Source of the DNA: Terriglobales bacterium
GTDB lineage: Bacteria > Acidobacteriota > Terriglobia > Terriglobales > Acidobacteriaceae
DNA length: 64,000 bases
Direction: 5' to 3'
Assembly: GCA_035561515.1 (NCBI GenBank)
Contig: DATMXP010000052.1
Coordinates: 88,719-152,718 of the forward strand
Shown: positions 55,820 to 63,414 of the stretch, piece after piece
Numbering within the stretch: the first letter of the stretch is position 1
Layout of the letters: each line of letters opens with the position of its first letter
Position numbers and translations under genes: made by a program
The notes under the pieces: generated by a model
Database searches by the model: none
The model's input: only the letters and a program-made list of their open reading frames with translations
What the model was told of the DNA's origin: nothing

Positions 55820-56446
55820 TTATTTCGGATGTCCCACCGGAATCAGGTAGATGGGACGGCTGCTCGTGGGAAGAGAAAGCAGCTTCCAGACGGCATCGGG
55901 ATCAAACCCGCCCATCGGGACTGCACCCAGCGACAGCGCCGTTGCCTGCAGCAACAGATTCTGTGCTGCATGCCCGGCTTCAAGGTCGACCCAGCGCGAC
56001 GCGATTTCGCGGGACGATCCCTGCGCCGCGCGATCGTAGTCTCCAGTGATGATGAATACCGCTGCGGCTGCCGCCGTGGTTGGCTGTTGCGAGAGCCTGG
56101 AGCGAACATCGTCTGCAGTTAGCTTCCGGAGTTTGTGGCCCTCGGGAACGTATTGGGAAACGCCATCATGCGTCGCGACATAGATCTGAACGAAGTATCT
56201 CGCTCGGGCCGACGGAGCTGTGCGGTGGCCTTTGCTGTCGGTGATCCCCTGCGCTGACCACAGGAGCTGCGAGAGCTCTTGTTGCGTCAGCGGCGTGGGG
56301 GTCAACGAACGAATTGAGCGGCGCGTTGCAAGTGCTTCTGTAAGAGACATCCCTCCCTTGAGTTGCGGGGCCGGCAGAGACGCGGTGGTCTGCGCGAAGG
56401 CGAATGACGAAAACAGTAGGACGGAAAGAAATAGACGACGACGCAT
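55820..56446 (-). CDS. Secreted SagB/nitroreductase-family protein
   Basis: 208 residues. Signal peptide (RLFLSVLLFSSFAFA) then a nitroreductase fold: RRSIRSLTPTPLTQQELSQL, LLWSAQGITDSKGHRTAPSA, HAAQNLLLQATALSLGAVPM. The RRS-R FMN-contact region and GxxPMGGF are family hallmarks, and the SAQG-T-D-x-K-G-x-R-T segment matches the SagB/ThcOx subgroup. A signal peptide is unusual for an FMN enzyme and would imply periplasmic export. No RiPP genes are adjacent unless the open frame at 56.6 kb is one. Confidence 0.82.
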   Translation of the reverse strand: MRRRLFLSVLLFSSFAFAQTTASLPAPQLKGGMSLTEALATRRSIRSLTPTPLTQQELSQLLWSAQGITDSKGHRTAPSARARYFVQIYVATHDGVSQYVPEGHKLRKLTADDVRSRLSQQPTTAAAAAVFIITGDYDRAAQGSSREIASRWVDLEAGHAAQNLLLQATALSLGAVPMGGFDPDAVWKLLSLPTSSRPIYLIPVGHPK

Positions 56447-56544
56447 AGGTCCTCCGGTTTGCGGACGTTATACGCGCGCTGATCTATAAAATGCAGTGAC
56501 GTTGAGTTGTGGAGTAAAGGGAAGAGTCGAGTAGAAATAGGAAA

Positions 56545-56716
56545 GGCTGTGACATTGGTTATGCTCTAGCCGCCAACTCTTGCGAGGGAGTTAACGACGT
56601 GGACGCACGTACCGTCACAGCCCTTGATGCGACCACCGCTTTCGCGGTTCCTGACCCCGGCGGATTTCTCGCAAAACCGTCGGTTTTTTCGGGTCCGGAA
56701 GCTCTGCCGGTCACCC
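56545..56716 (+). ncRNA. Candidate structured RNA
   Basis: Nested stems: P1 GGCTGTGAC (56545-56553) with GTCACAGCC (56614-56622); inside it GGTTA/TAGCC (56557-56571), AACTC/GAGTT (56575-56592) and ACGTG/CACGT (56597-56610, loop GACG); after it ACCGC/GCGGT (56635-56648, loop TTTC), AAAACC/GGTTTT (56673-56687) and GGGT-CCGG/CCGG-TC-ACCC (56691-56716). I could not match it to any riboswitch, 6S, SRP, tmRNA or RNase P consensus. Strand is uncertain because stems read on both; listed as + because of the open frame and terminator-like stem. Confidence 0.45.
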
Positions 56717-56727
56717 GGCCTGGCTAG
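56599..56727 (+). CDS. Possible 42-residue open frame within the structured region
   Basis: GTG start with GAGGGAG about eight bases upstream; the product is Ala/Pro/Val/Thr-rich, with TTAFAVPDPGG and SVFSGPEALPV. The frame has no ATG and the start codon lies in a predicted hairpin. Codon third-position GC is moderate, in keeping with neighbours. Could be a leader peptide, a small secreted or precursor peptide, or chance. Low confidence. Confidence 0.25.
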   Translation: MDARTVTALDATTAFAVPDPGGFLAKPSVFSGPEALPVTRPG

Positions 56728-56936
56728 TCACTCAGTCTACTTCGGATCAGCAACGTTTTAATTTCGCTAACCCTTTCGACCGTCGACGTTGGCGATACTA
56801 ACGCACCATTAACGAATGTCAATCCCCAAGAATTGTGCAATTGAAGATTTTTAGAAGGCGCAATTTGGCGTCTGCAAGTTGTTGCGAAAATTGGGCGTTC
56901 CCTTTTTGGGAATTAATTTCTCCCCATTTCTGCACA

Positions 56937-57017
56937 CAAATTTGCACAGTTGGTACAACGCAAATTTGCACAGGACGAATCTCTTGACCTTAGGAGTTTG
57001 TTGCTGCACAGTGTGCA
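56937..57017. promoter_or_regulatory. TGCACA repeats upstream of the RNase HI-like gene
   Basis: Direct repeat CAAATTTGCACAG at 56937-56949 and 56961-56973 (24-base period) and a palindrome TGCAC-AGT-GTGCA at 57005-57017. These iteron-like copies sit just before the AGGAG and start of the next gene; likely an operator, regulator unknown. Confidence 0.45.
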
Positions 57018-57027
57018 TAGGAGTCCG

Positions 57028-57429
57028 ATGTCTCAGTTTGTGGCGTATGTAGATGGCGGTTGTCATGGTAGTCCCGGACCATCGGGCATCGGCGTCGTAA
57101 TCGAAAAACCAGGCGGCGAGCGCGTCCGCATCGCCAGATGGATCGGCCACCAGGACAACAACGTGGCCGAATATGTAGCCCTTCTCGAAGCCCTTCAGCA
57201 CGCCATCTCAAGTAAGGCCAAGGCACTGCACGTCTTTTCCGATTCGGAATTGGTCGTAAAACAGATGAAAGGCGAATACGTGTGCCGCTCTCCGAGGCTC
57301 TATTCGCTGAACTGGACCTGCCGGAAATTGGCGCGCGCGCTGGAGTTCCGGATCGCCCATATCAGCCGCGAGCTGAATGAAGAGGCGAACGGATTGGCGC
57401 ATCACGCCATTGTTAATCGTATCGTTTAG
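57028..57429 (+). CDS. RNase HI-family protein with Asn at the fourth acidic position
   Basis: 133 residues from the ATG at 57028 (AGGAG upstream; the longer frame is unsupported). Catalytic acids D9 in YVDGG, E48 in NNVAEY and D72 in FSDSEL are present, but the fourth position, usually Asp in N-x2-A-D, is Asn121 in NEEANGLA. Degrades RNA in RNA-DNA hybrids, in the cytosol. This subgroup is the reverse-transcriptase-like RVT_3 type rather than classical RnhA. Confidence 0.88.
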   Translation: MSQFVAYVDGGCHGSPGPSGIGVVIEKPGGERVRIARWIGHQDNNVAEYVALLEALQHAISSKAKALHVFSDSELVVKQMKGEYVCRSPRLYSLNWTCRKLARALEFRIAHISRELNEEANGLAHHAIVNRIV

Positions 57430-57461
57430 TCGATCCCCACTACTTAGTCGATCCCCACCAC
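57426..57461. repeat. Tandem 18-bp duplication at the convergent stops
   Basis: TTAGTCGATCCCCACTAC (57426-57443) is followed directly by a copy with one difference (57444-57461). The first copy contains the RNase stop and the second encodes the last codons and stop of the acetyltransferase on the other strand. Confidence 0.9.
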
Positions 57462-57965
57462 TTTGCTTCTGCGTTCCACCAGGATTGTGTTGCGCCATTT
57501 GCCGAGTTGTTTGCCGATACGCTCGCGGAAACCGACCTGGCGGAACCCTGCGGCCTCTACCATCTTTAGGCTGGCCACGTTCTCTTCCATAATCGAGCCC
57601 TGAAGCGTCCAGATGCCATATTTCTCTGAGAGCGGAATAACCGCTGAAATCAGGGCAGATCCCACACGTTTACCACGCGCCCATGACGCGACATACACGC
57701 TCAACTCGGCGACACCAGCGTACGCGCTTCGACGCGAACGGCGGGCCAGCGCCGCCCAACCAGCTATGGCGCCATCGTAGCGCGCGACCAACCGGCAGAA
57801 GGGAAGATGCGAGCGGTCGAACTCCTCCCAATTGGGCGGAAGGATTTCGAACGTGGCATTTCCGGTGGCGATGCCCTCGAGGAAGATCGAGGAGACGTCA
57901 GGCCAATCATCTGCCGTCATGGGTTCAATGGTGATCGGAGAACGGGATGGAAGGGTCGCAGCCAT
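57444..57965 (-). CDS. GNAT N-acetyltransferase (phosphinothricin acetyltransferase-like)
   Basis: 173 residues. Acetyl-CoA loop A-R-G-K-R-V-G-S-A-L and the C-terminal KMVEAAGFRQVGFRERIGKQ, WRNTILVERR are typical of the Pat/YncA subgroup, which acetylates amino groups of amino-acid-like substrates such as methionine sulfone or phosphinothricin. Cytosolic. True substrate unknown. Its last codons lie in the tandem 18-bp duplication. Confidence 0.9.
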   Translation of the reverse strand: MAATLPSRSPITIEPMTADDWPDVSSIFLEGIATGNATFEILPPNWEEFDRSHLPFCRLVARYDGAIAGWAALARRSRRSAYAGVAELSVYVASWARGKRVGSALISAVIPLSEKYGIWTLQGSIMEENVASLKMVEAAGFRQVGFRERIGKQLGKWRNTILVERRSKVVGID

Positions 57966-58228
57966 GCGAAGGATGATAAAACTTAAGTGCTTCCGACGAA
58001 AGTTCCTGTTTTGTGATCAGTAACCTCCCCGTCCAGAACCATTGGCATAAACGCAAACAGGGCTAAGTGTAGAAAGTCGCCCGCTTGGGGAAAATATGCA
58101 CGCCCCGAGTCTGCCGTACATTGCGATGCGAAAACGATATTGCCGAACCAGCAAGGCTTTTGCTCTGAGATCCCGGATGGGCTCGCGGTTGCGCTACTTC
58201 AAGCCAGATGTTGGGGAGGAAAGTCTAC

Positions 58229-58642
58229 GTGTACAGATCGAAGAACGTAGTTCTGCTTGCAGTGGTGATACTGATGATGGCTGCCGCGAGTGCATGCGGT
58301 GGCAATTCCAATAACGCCCTGAGCCCGCAGTTCCAGCCTCAGGTGGCCAACCTGACCGACAACTTCCAGTTCCAGACGACTGGCATCACGAATGTGACAC
58401 AGACTCTGGACTACAACTGGCAGAACTCCGGAACCCGTGCCTCAATCAACCAGGCGTGCGCGATCACCAGCGGAACTGCGATGCTGACGATACGCGACCC
58501 GCAAGGGCTTGTCGTCTATTCCGGAGACATGAAAGCCAACGGCACTTTCACCAGCATTGCTGGAGTGACCGGAGCCTGGCAGATTCACATTGAATTGACG
58601 AACACCACGGGCACACTGAATTTCCGCGTGCAGAAGATGTAG
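58229..58642 (+). CDS. Secreted protein, probable lipoprotein, unknown function
   Basis: 137 residues from the GTG at 58229, nine bases after GGAGG; the upstream ATG at 58208 overlaps the ribosome-binding site. Hydrophobic N-terminus (VVLLAVVILMMAAASAC) ends in a lipobox-like A-S-A-C-G, then Asn/Gln/Thr-rich beta strands (LDYNWQNSGTRASINQACA, TIRDPQGLVVYSGDMKANG). Membrane-anchored periplasmic or surface protein inferred. Confidence 0.65.
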   Translation: MYRSKNVVLLAVVILMMAAASACGGNSNNALSPQFQPQVANLTDNFQFQTTGITNVTQTLDYNWQNSGTRASINQACAITSGTAMLTIRDPQGLVVYSGDMKANGTFTSIAGVTGAWQIHIELTNTTGTLNFRVQKM

Positions 58643-58647
58643 TTGGG

Positions 58648-59016
58648 TTAAACCGGTTCGCGCTTGTTGCGAAGGTAAGCATCCGACTTTTCAATCCAGT
58701 CCTGGCGGGGCGGATTGAAGACGTCGAGATCGACCGTGTCCTCAAGCGCGACCGCTTCGTGCGGCATGTTGGGTGGGATGCAAAGAACCTCGCCGGCACG
58801 GACGATGATCTCTCTGCCGTCAATACGGAACTTAAGCGCGCCTTCCAAAATGTAAGTGAGTTGTTCGTTGGCGTGACTGTGCTCGGGTACGACGCAGCCC
58901 TTCTTCAGTAGCACACGGGCAATCATCAGATCGCCGCCGACGACGAATTGGCGCTGGAGAAGAGGATTGAGATCTTCGAGCGGGATGTCAGTCCAGCGGG
59001 AGTGTTTGAGTTTCAT
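58648..59016 (-). CDS. Cupin-domain protein
   Basis: 122 residues from the ATG at 59016 (an ATG at 59049 would overlap polX by 11 bases). Metal-site pattern G-x-VVPEHSHANEQLTYILEG near residues 40-58 and PPNMPHEA near 82 supply the three His and Glu of a small cupin. Likely binds a divalent metal; substrate unknown. Downstream of polX on the same strand. Confidence 0.88.
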   Translation of the reverse strand: MKLKHSRWTDIPLEDLNPLLQRQFVVGGDLMIARVLLKKGCVVPEHSHANEQLTYILEGALKFRIDGREIIVRAGEVLCIPPNMPHEAVALEDTVDLDVFNPPRQDWIEKSDAYLRNKREPV

Positions 59017-59038
59017 TTGAGTTGAGCCCTTTGTGGAA

Positions 59039-60790
59039 TCACCAGCCATGTTTTACGGCTTTCGCAAACTTCTCCGCCGGTAGCGTGTTCAGCACATCAT
59101 CCTTCGTCAGCCAAGCGCGACGTGCTTGGAGTATGCCGTACTTAATTAGGTCCATATGTGACGTGTGGTGCGCGTCGGTGTTGATGACGATCTTCACACC
59201 TCGCTGTTTCGCCATACGCAGGTGCTGGTCGTTTAAGTCGAGTCGGTCGGGATAGGCGTTCAACTCCATTGCGACCTTATGTTTTGCCGCGGCGTTGAGC
59301 ACGGCTTCCATGTCGAATTTGTAAGCGTCGCGTCGCAGCAGCAGGCGTCCCGTAGCGTGTCCGATGAGGCAGGTGTTCTTGTTCTCGATTGCCTTCAGCA
59401 GGCGCTCGGTCATCTGCGCCGGCTCCTGGTTGAAATGCGAGTGGACGCTGGCAATGACGATGTCCATCTGGGCCAGCACTTCATCGGAAAGGTCGAGCGA
59501 ACCATCGGCGAGGATATCTACTTCAGCGCCGGCAAAAATCTTTATGCCTTCCAGTTTCTTGTTCGCGTCATGAATCTTCTTGATGTGCAGGAGAGCGCGA
59601 TCGTCAGTGAGGCCGTTGGCCATCGCTAGATTCTTCGTGTGATCGGTGATCGCCATGTACTTGTACCCGCGCGCGCGAGCCGCTTCGGCCATCTCCTCGA
59701 TCGTGCATTTGCCGTCGGTCTCGACGGTGTGCATGTGGACGTCGCCTTGCAGGTCCTCCTGCTTCAGCAGTTCGGGAATTGCATTCTTCTCGGCAAGTTC
59801 GATCTCCCCGCAACTCTCGCGCATCTCTGGCGGAATATAGGCGAGTTTGAGTTTCTTGTAGATGTCCTCTTCTGTTTTGCTTGCGACGATCTTTCCCGCT
59901 ACACCATCCTTGAACTCCGCCAGGCCGTATTCGTTGAGCGTGTAGCCCATTTTGAGGGCACGTTGGCGCAAGGTGACGTTGTGGTTTTTGCTGCCGGTGA
60001 AGTACTGCATGGCCGCGCCGAACGAGTCGCGCGGAAGCAGGCGCACATCTACCTGCATGCCGTTACGCAGGCGGAAGCTGGTTTTGTTATCGCCCTTCGC
60101 GAGTATCTCCACGATGCCCGGAAACTTGACCACGTGCTCGATCGCAGCTGCACGCTTGGCATCATCTTCGCAGGCCGTTCCGGTGATGAGGATATCGAGA
60201 TCGCCTACGGTTTCACGTCCACGGCGCAGCGATCCGGCAGGCGTGATCTTCTCCACTCCCTTCAAAGTCTGGATATTCTCGATTAGCTTCTGGGCAGTGC
60301 GATCTGCTTCGTCCAGCAGGAAGCGCCCTGAGATCGAGCGATACGTTTCAATGGACTTGATGATCTTCTGCTCGCTCTTTTCGCTCATTCGGGGAAGCGT
60401 ACGCAGCTTGCCTTCCTTCGCGAGTTTCTCGACGCCGTCCACATCAGCTACCTGGAATGCGCTCCAGATAAGTTGAATGGTCTTCGGTCCGAGGCCCGAG
60501 ATCTTCAGCAACTCGAGCATCGACGGCTTGTACTTCGTAAGCAGATCCTGATGCAGGCCAAGTTTTCCCGTACCGCATAACTCCGCTAGGTTCGAAGCCA
60601 TTCCTTTGCCGATACCCGGAACCTCGAGCAATTTCTTCGGCTCGCAGACGAGGTCTTTGACTTGTTCGGAGAGTCCGTCGATCACCTCTGCTGCACGACG
60701 GTAGGATCGAATCCGGAACGGATCCTGCGCATCGATCTCCATCAGATCGGCGGTTTCGTAGAGCACGGTAGCGATGTTCTTGTTGTCCAT
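59039..60790 (-). CDS. polX: DNA polymerase X family protein with PHP domain
   Basis: 583 residues: helix-hairpin-helix repeats near residues 45-60 and 90-110, polymerase-beta palm with G-S-L-R-R-G-R and V-G-D-L-D-I-L (both catalytic Asp present), and a C-terminal PHP domain (about 335-580: DVHMHTVETDGKCTIEEMAE, ITDHTKN, NTDAHH). Gap filling in base excision repair with an associated 3'-5' nuclease in known members. Full length. Confidence 0.95.
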   Translation of the reverse strand: MDNKNIATVLYETADLMEIDAQDPFRIRSYRRAAEVIDGLSEQVKDLVCEPKKLLEVPGIGKGMASNLAELCGTGKLGLHQDLLTKYKPSMLELLKISGLGPKTIQLIWSAFQVADVDGVEKLAKEGKLRTLPRMSEKSEQKIIKSIETYRSISGRFLLDEADRTAQKLIENIQTLKGVEKITPAGSLRRGRETVGDLDILITGTACEDDAKRAAAIEHVVKFPGIVEILAKGDNKTSFRLRNGMQVDVRLLPRDSFGAAMQYFTGSKNHNVTLRQRALKMGYTLNEYGLAEFKDGVAGKIVASKTEEDIYKKLKLAYIPPEMRESCGEIELAEKNAIPELLKQEDLQGDVHMHTVETDGKCTIEEMAEAARARGYKYMAITDHTKNLAMANGLTDDRALLHIKKIHDANKKLEGIKIFAGAEVDILADGSLDLSDEVLAQMDIVIASVHSHFNQEPAQMTERLLKAIENKNTCLIGHATGRLLLRRDAYKFDMEAVLNAAAKHKVAMELNAYPDRLDLNDQHLRMAKQRGVKIVINTDAHHTSHMDLIKYGILQARRAWLTKDDVLNTLPAEKFAKAVKHGW

Positions 60791-60874
60791 CGGTCAGTTT
60801 CTTTATACCCGAGAAGCGACAGCCAAACCGCCGCTGTCGCGCTCAGAAGAGAGTAGGCGAATTGTACTTGAGCT

Positions 60875-60904
60875 GAAAAACAAAACCCAGCCACGCGGGC
60901 TGGG
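60875..60904 (-). terminator. Intrinsic terminator after the cold shock gene
   Basis: 7-bp stem CCCAGCC / GGCTGGG with loop of five bases; read on the minus strand it is followed by TTTTGTTTTT. Confidence 0.88.
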
Positions 60905-60929
60905 CGGAGGGGAACAGATCAATTCCTAA

Positions 60930-61142
60930 TTATGCCGATAGCTTATTTACATTCGCTGCTTGCGGACCCTTTTGGCCATCGACGATTTCGAACTCTACAT
61001 CGTCACCTTCTGCGAGGCTCTTGTAACCCTCGCTGGTGATCCCGGAATAATGAACGAACACATCGGGCCCATCTTCCCGGCCGATGAATCCGTACCCCTT
61101 TGCGTTGTTGAACCACTTGACCTTGCCTTGAATTCGAGCCAC
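60930..61142 (-). CDS. Cold shock (CspA-family) protein
   Basis: 70 residues from a GTG, GGAAGAG upstream. RNP1 KGYGFIG and RNP2 DVFVHYS are intact, with the start GKVKWFNNAKG. Single-stranded nucleic acid chaperone. A long leader of over 100 bases precedes it, as is common for temperature-regulated csp genes. Confidence 0.97.
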   Translation of the reverse strand: MARIQGKVKWFNNAKGYGFIGREDGPDVFVHYSGITSEGYKSLAEGDDVEFEIVDGQKGPQAANVNKLSA

Positions 61143-61352
61143 TTACTCTTCCTTTCGTGCTAGCGCCGGAGTTATTTACGTAGGCGCGGGGGACTGCCTT
61201 CCGCACAGTTTAACTCCAGAGTGACTCAAGGAAGCTAGGAAAAAGGGCCCCAGGGGTTCGCTACAGCAGTTACAACGTGTAGAAGGATGTTGAAACTATT
61301 CTGCTGCCGTTTCGGTAGGTTGTCAAGAGAGTAAACAGTAAAAAGTCAGCCC

Positions 61353-61967
61353 TCAGCGGCGTTTTTGGCCGTTTTGTGCTTGCTGAAGCCAGAGCAGGGA
61401 GGCGATGGTCTTGGCGTCCCGTATTGCTCCTTTCATAACCATCCGCACCGCCTGAGATAAGGGGAAGAATCTTTTGCCGATGAACTCGTCTTCTTCGGGT
61501 TTTGCCTGGCCGGGCCTTAATCCTTCAGCTAAGTAGACGGCCATGGTCTCGTCGAGGAAGCCGGGGCTGACGAAGAAGTAGAGGACGCGCTTCCAGCGGT
61601 CGGCGGTAAAACCCGTTTCTTCGATGAGCTCGCGCTTGGCGGCGGGGAGTTCGTCTTCGCCTTCGTCGATGCGACCGGCGGGAAGTTCCCAGATGAAGTC
61701 GTTGGCGGTGTAGCGATATTGGCGGACCAGGAGCACACGGGGCTCGCCTTTCGGCTTGGTCTTTGAGCGGGAGAGAAGGGAGCTGTTTTCGACGGCCATC
61801 ATGACAACCGAGCCGGAGTGGCGGACGATGTCGCGGCGAACCGTAACACCACTTGGTTCCTTCACTTGGTCGGAAGTGATCTGGAAGACAGGTCCGCGAT
61901 AGGCGACTTTGGAGGAGAGGATCTTGACAGGTTTGCGGGTTGACGAAGGCTTGCGAGTGCGTGGCAT
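61353..61967 (-). CDS. Nudix hydrolase, ADP-ribose pyrophosphatase-like
   Basis: 204 residues. Nudix box complete: G-R-I-D-E-G-E-D-E-L-P-A-A-K-R-E-L-I-E-E-T-G (about residues 97-118). The surrounding segments (RQYRYTANDFIWELPAG before the box; GFLDETMAVYLAEGL after) are those of ADP-ribose pyrophosphatases. Probably clears ADP-ribose in the cytosol. Basic N-terminal tail (PRTRKPSSTRKPVKIL). 18 bases downstream of the DUF2520 gene. Confidence 0.93.
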   Translation of the reverse strand: MPRTRKPSSTRKPVKILSSKVAYRGPVFQITSDQVKEPSGVTVRRDIVRHSGSVVMMAVENSSLLSRSKTKPKGEPRVLLVRQYRYTANDFIWELPAGRIDEGEDELPAAKRELIEETGFTADRWKRVLYFFVSPGFLDETMAVYLAEGLRPGQAKPEEDEFIGKRFFPLSQAVRMVMKGAIRDAKTIASLLWLQQAQNGQKRR

Positions 61968-61985
61968 CGGAACAATATAAACAAC

Positions 61986-62831
61986 TTACTGACCGAGTAC
62001 GGATTTGATTTTTGCGCGATTTTTGGTGGGGAGGTCTTCGATGGCGATGGCGAGCAGTGCGCGGTAGATTTGCCCCGTGCCGGGCACGCGCCTGAGGGCC
62101 TGGAGATTTCTGGCGATGGTATCGGCGTCGCCGCGGATGATGGGTCCGCTGAAGGAGGCGGCTGGCCCGTTGGCGAGGTAATTCTCCAAGGTTCGGCGCA
62201 GGATGGGGCCGATGACCTGGCGGGTCCGGGCCGGTTTGAGGCCGAGCGTTTTGCCGATCCGCTCGGCAGCGGCGAGGTGGGCGATGAGCAGCGGTGAGCT
62301 GAAGGTCCCGAGCGCGTGGTAGAGCGGCTTGTCCTCCTTCTTGAGAATGAATGACGTGCCGCCTAATTCTTTGGCGAGGCGTTTTGCCAAGTTGAGGGCG
62401 GCGGGATCGCCTTCCAGGGCGAACGCGACGCCCTCAAACGAAGGCTTGGATGACTTGACGAAGGTCATCATGGGATGGACCGCGGCAACTTTCGCGCCCA
62501 GCTTCTTGAGAGGCCGCAGTTCGTCGCTGGTCAGAGCACCACTGCAATGGAACACGATTTTGCCTTTCCAGTCTGATCGCTTCGACAGGTCGCGGGCGGT
62601 GAAGGCGATGTCGCGGTCGCCGACGCAGAGCCAAACCAGGTCGGCGCTGTATTCGGCGGCGTCGGAGCGGACGGCTTTGGCGCCGATCCGCCGCGCGACC
62701 GGTGCCGCGCTCTTGCGATCGGACCGGTAGGCGATTTCGTTCACCCGGAAATCGGCCTTGGCCAGTGCCAAGGCCAGCGCAACGCCGACATTGCCTGCGC
62801 CCACGATCGTGATGGACGGCTTCTTACTCAT
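61986..62831 (-). CDS. Rossmann-fold DUF2520 oxidoreductase
   Basis: 281 residues. N-terminal NAD(P)-binding GAGNVGVALALALAKA, then YRSDRKSAAPVA, FHCSGALTSDELRPLKK and a C-terminal helical DUF2520 domain (about 145-275, GGTSFILKKEDKPLYHALG and SGPIIRGDADTIARNLQAL). Related to ketopantoate reductase-like and pyrroline-carboxylate reductase-like enzymes; its reaction is not established. Confidence 0.9.
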   Translation of the reverse strand: MSKKPSITIVGAGNVGVALALALAKADFRVNEIAYRSDRKSAAPVARRIGAKAVRSDAAEYSADLVWLCVGDRDIAFTARDLSKRSDWKGKIVFHCSGALTSDELRPLKKLGAKVAAVHPMMTFVKSSKPSFEGVAFALEGDPAALNLAKRLAKELGGTSFILKKEDKPLYHALGTFSSPLLIAHLAAAERIGKTLGLKPARTRQVIGPILRRTLENYLANGPAASFSGPIIRGDADTIARNLQALRRVPGTGQIYRALLAIAIEDLPTKNRAKIKSVLGQ

Positions 62832-63414
62832 TTCCGGATAGGAATTGTAATCGGGTACTTTCTAATCGGGTAATCTGAAAGCCTCCACGCCAACGGCTTT
62901 TGCGTGACCACCAACTGCTGTATTTGGACGAGATGGGGCACCCCTCCCCCTCCCCCCCGGTTTTGCCTTCATATAACAAAACAAAGCAGTTACGCGAGCG
63001 TCGGGCTCTACATATATGATTCTAAAGGATTTATAAGTCCTTTGTTTTCATATATGGAGAATCTGTATATGAAAGCAAAGGAGTTAGACAGCGCATATAT
63101 GAAAACAAAGGGCTTACCAGCTCATCGGTTCCTCAGTTCGTCAGCTTTTCGGTAAGGCAAGTCGTTAGTCCTTAGTCGTTGGTCGTCGGCAAAGACGAAA
63201 GGTGGTGAGACGGAAAGTTCGTCTTCACCACCTACATTTTCAGGATAGCAATTTGGGTGGGGGCATTATCATGCCAAGGTTTTGAAATTTATTTTGCGAG
63301 TGTTTTCAAGATGTTGCGGGGAAAAGGGCGTCGTGACCCCCTTGACATCACTTACGGGTGGTTGTGCCAATTTGGGAATACCGGCAGGGTTAGGCCCCGG
63401 GTAGACTGCGTTTG
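62832..63414. other. Gene-free stretch of about 580 bases, mostly repeat copy B
   Basis: Holds a pyrimidine/G-run at 62941-62959, then repeat copy B (62937-63346), then about 68 bases before the RHS fragment. No RNA gene or convincing open frame; a short frame at 62904 overlaps the repeat. Confidence 0.7.
62937..63346 (-). repeat. Dispersed repeat, copy B (inverted relative to copy A)
   Basis: Reverse complement of copy A at 46494-46960, with the same blocks in the same order: G-run, alternating units around CTTTGTTTTCATATATG, the GTTAGTCCTTAGTCGTTGG block, CACCTACATTTTCAGGATAG, TGAAATTTATTTTGCGAGTG and GACCCCCTTGACA. Copy B lacks about 60 bases present in A. Ends about 70 bases before the RHS fragment. 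Confidence 0.85.

Larger units (their letters stand above)
56447..57027. other. Gene-poor stretch of 581 bases with structured RNA and short repeats
   Basis: Divergent region between the nitroreductase gene and the RNase HI-like gene. It contains the self-complementary segment at 56545-56716, the 42-codon open frame, and TGCACA-type repeats near 56937-57017. The part from about 56730 to 56930 is AT-rich and shows no gene. Confidence 0.7.

Noticed and set aside
56545..56716. Match to a known riboswitch, 6S RNA, SRP RNA, tmRNA or RNase P
   Set aside because: None of the conserved strings of these classes that I know (for example the SRP GGAA loop motif, RNase P GAGGAAAGTC, B12 box) is present on either strand.
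55820..56727. RiPP cluster of SagB-like dehydrogenase with a precursor at 56.6 kb
   Set aside because: The nitroreductase has a signal peptide, no cyclodehydratase is nearby and the genes are divergent; kept only as a weak idea.
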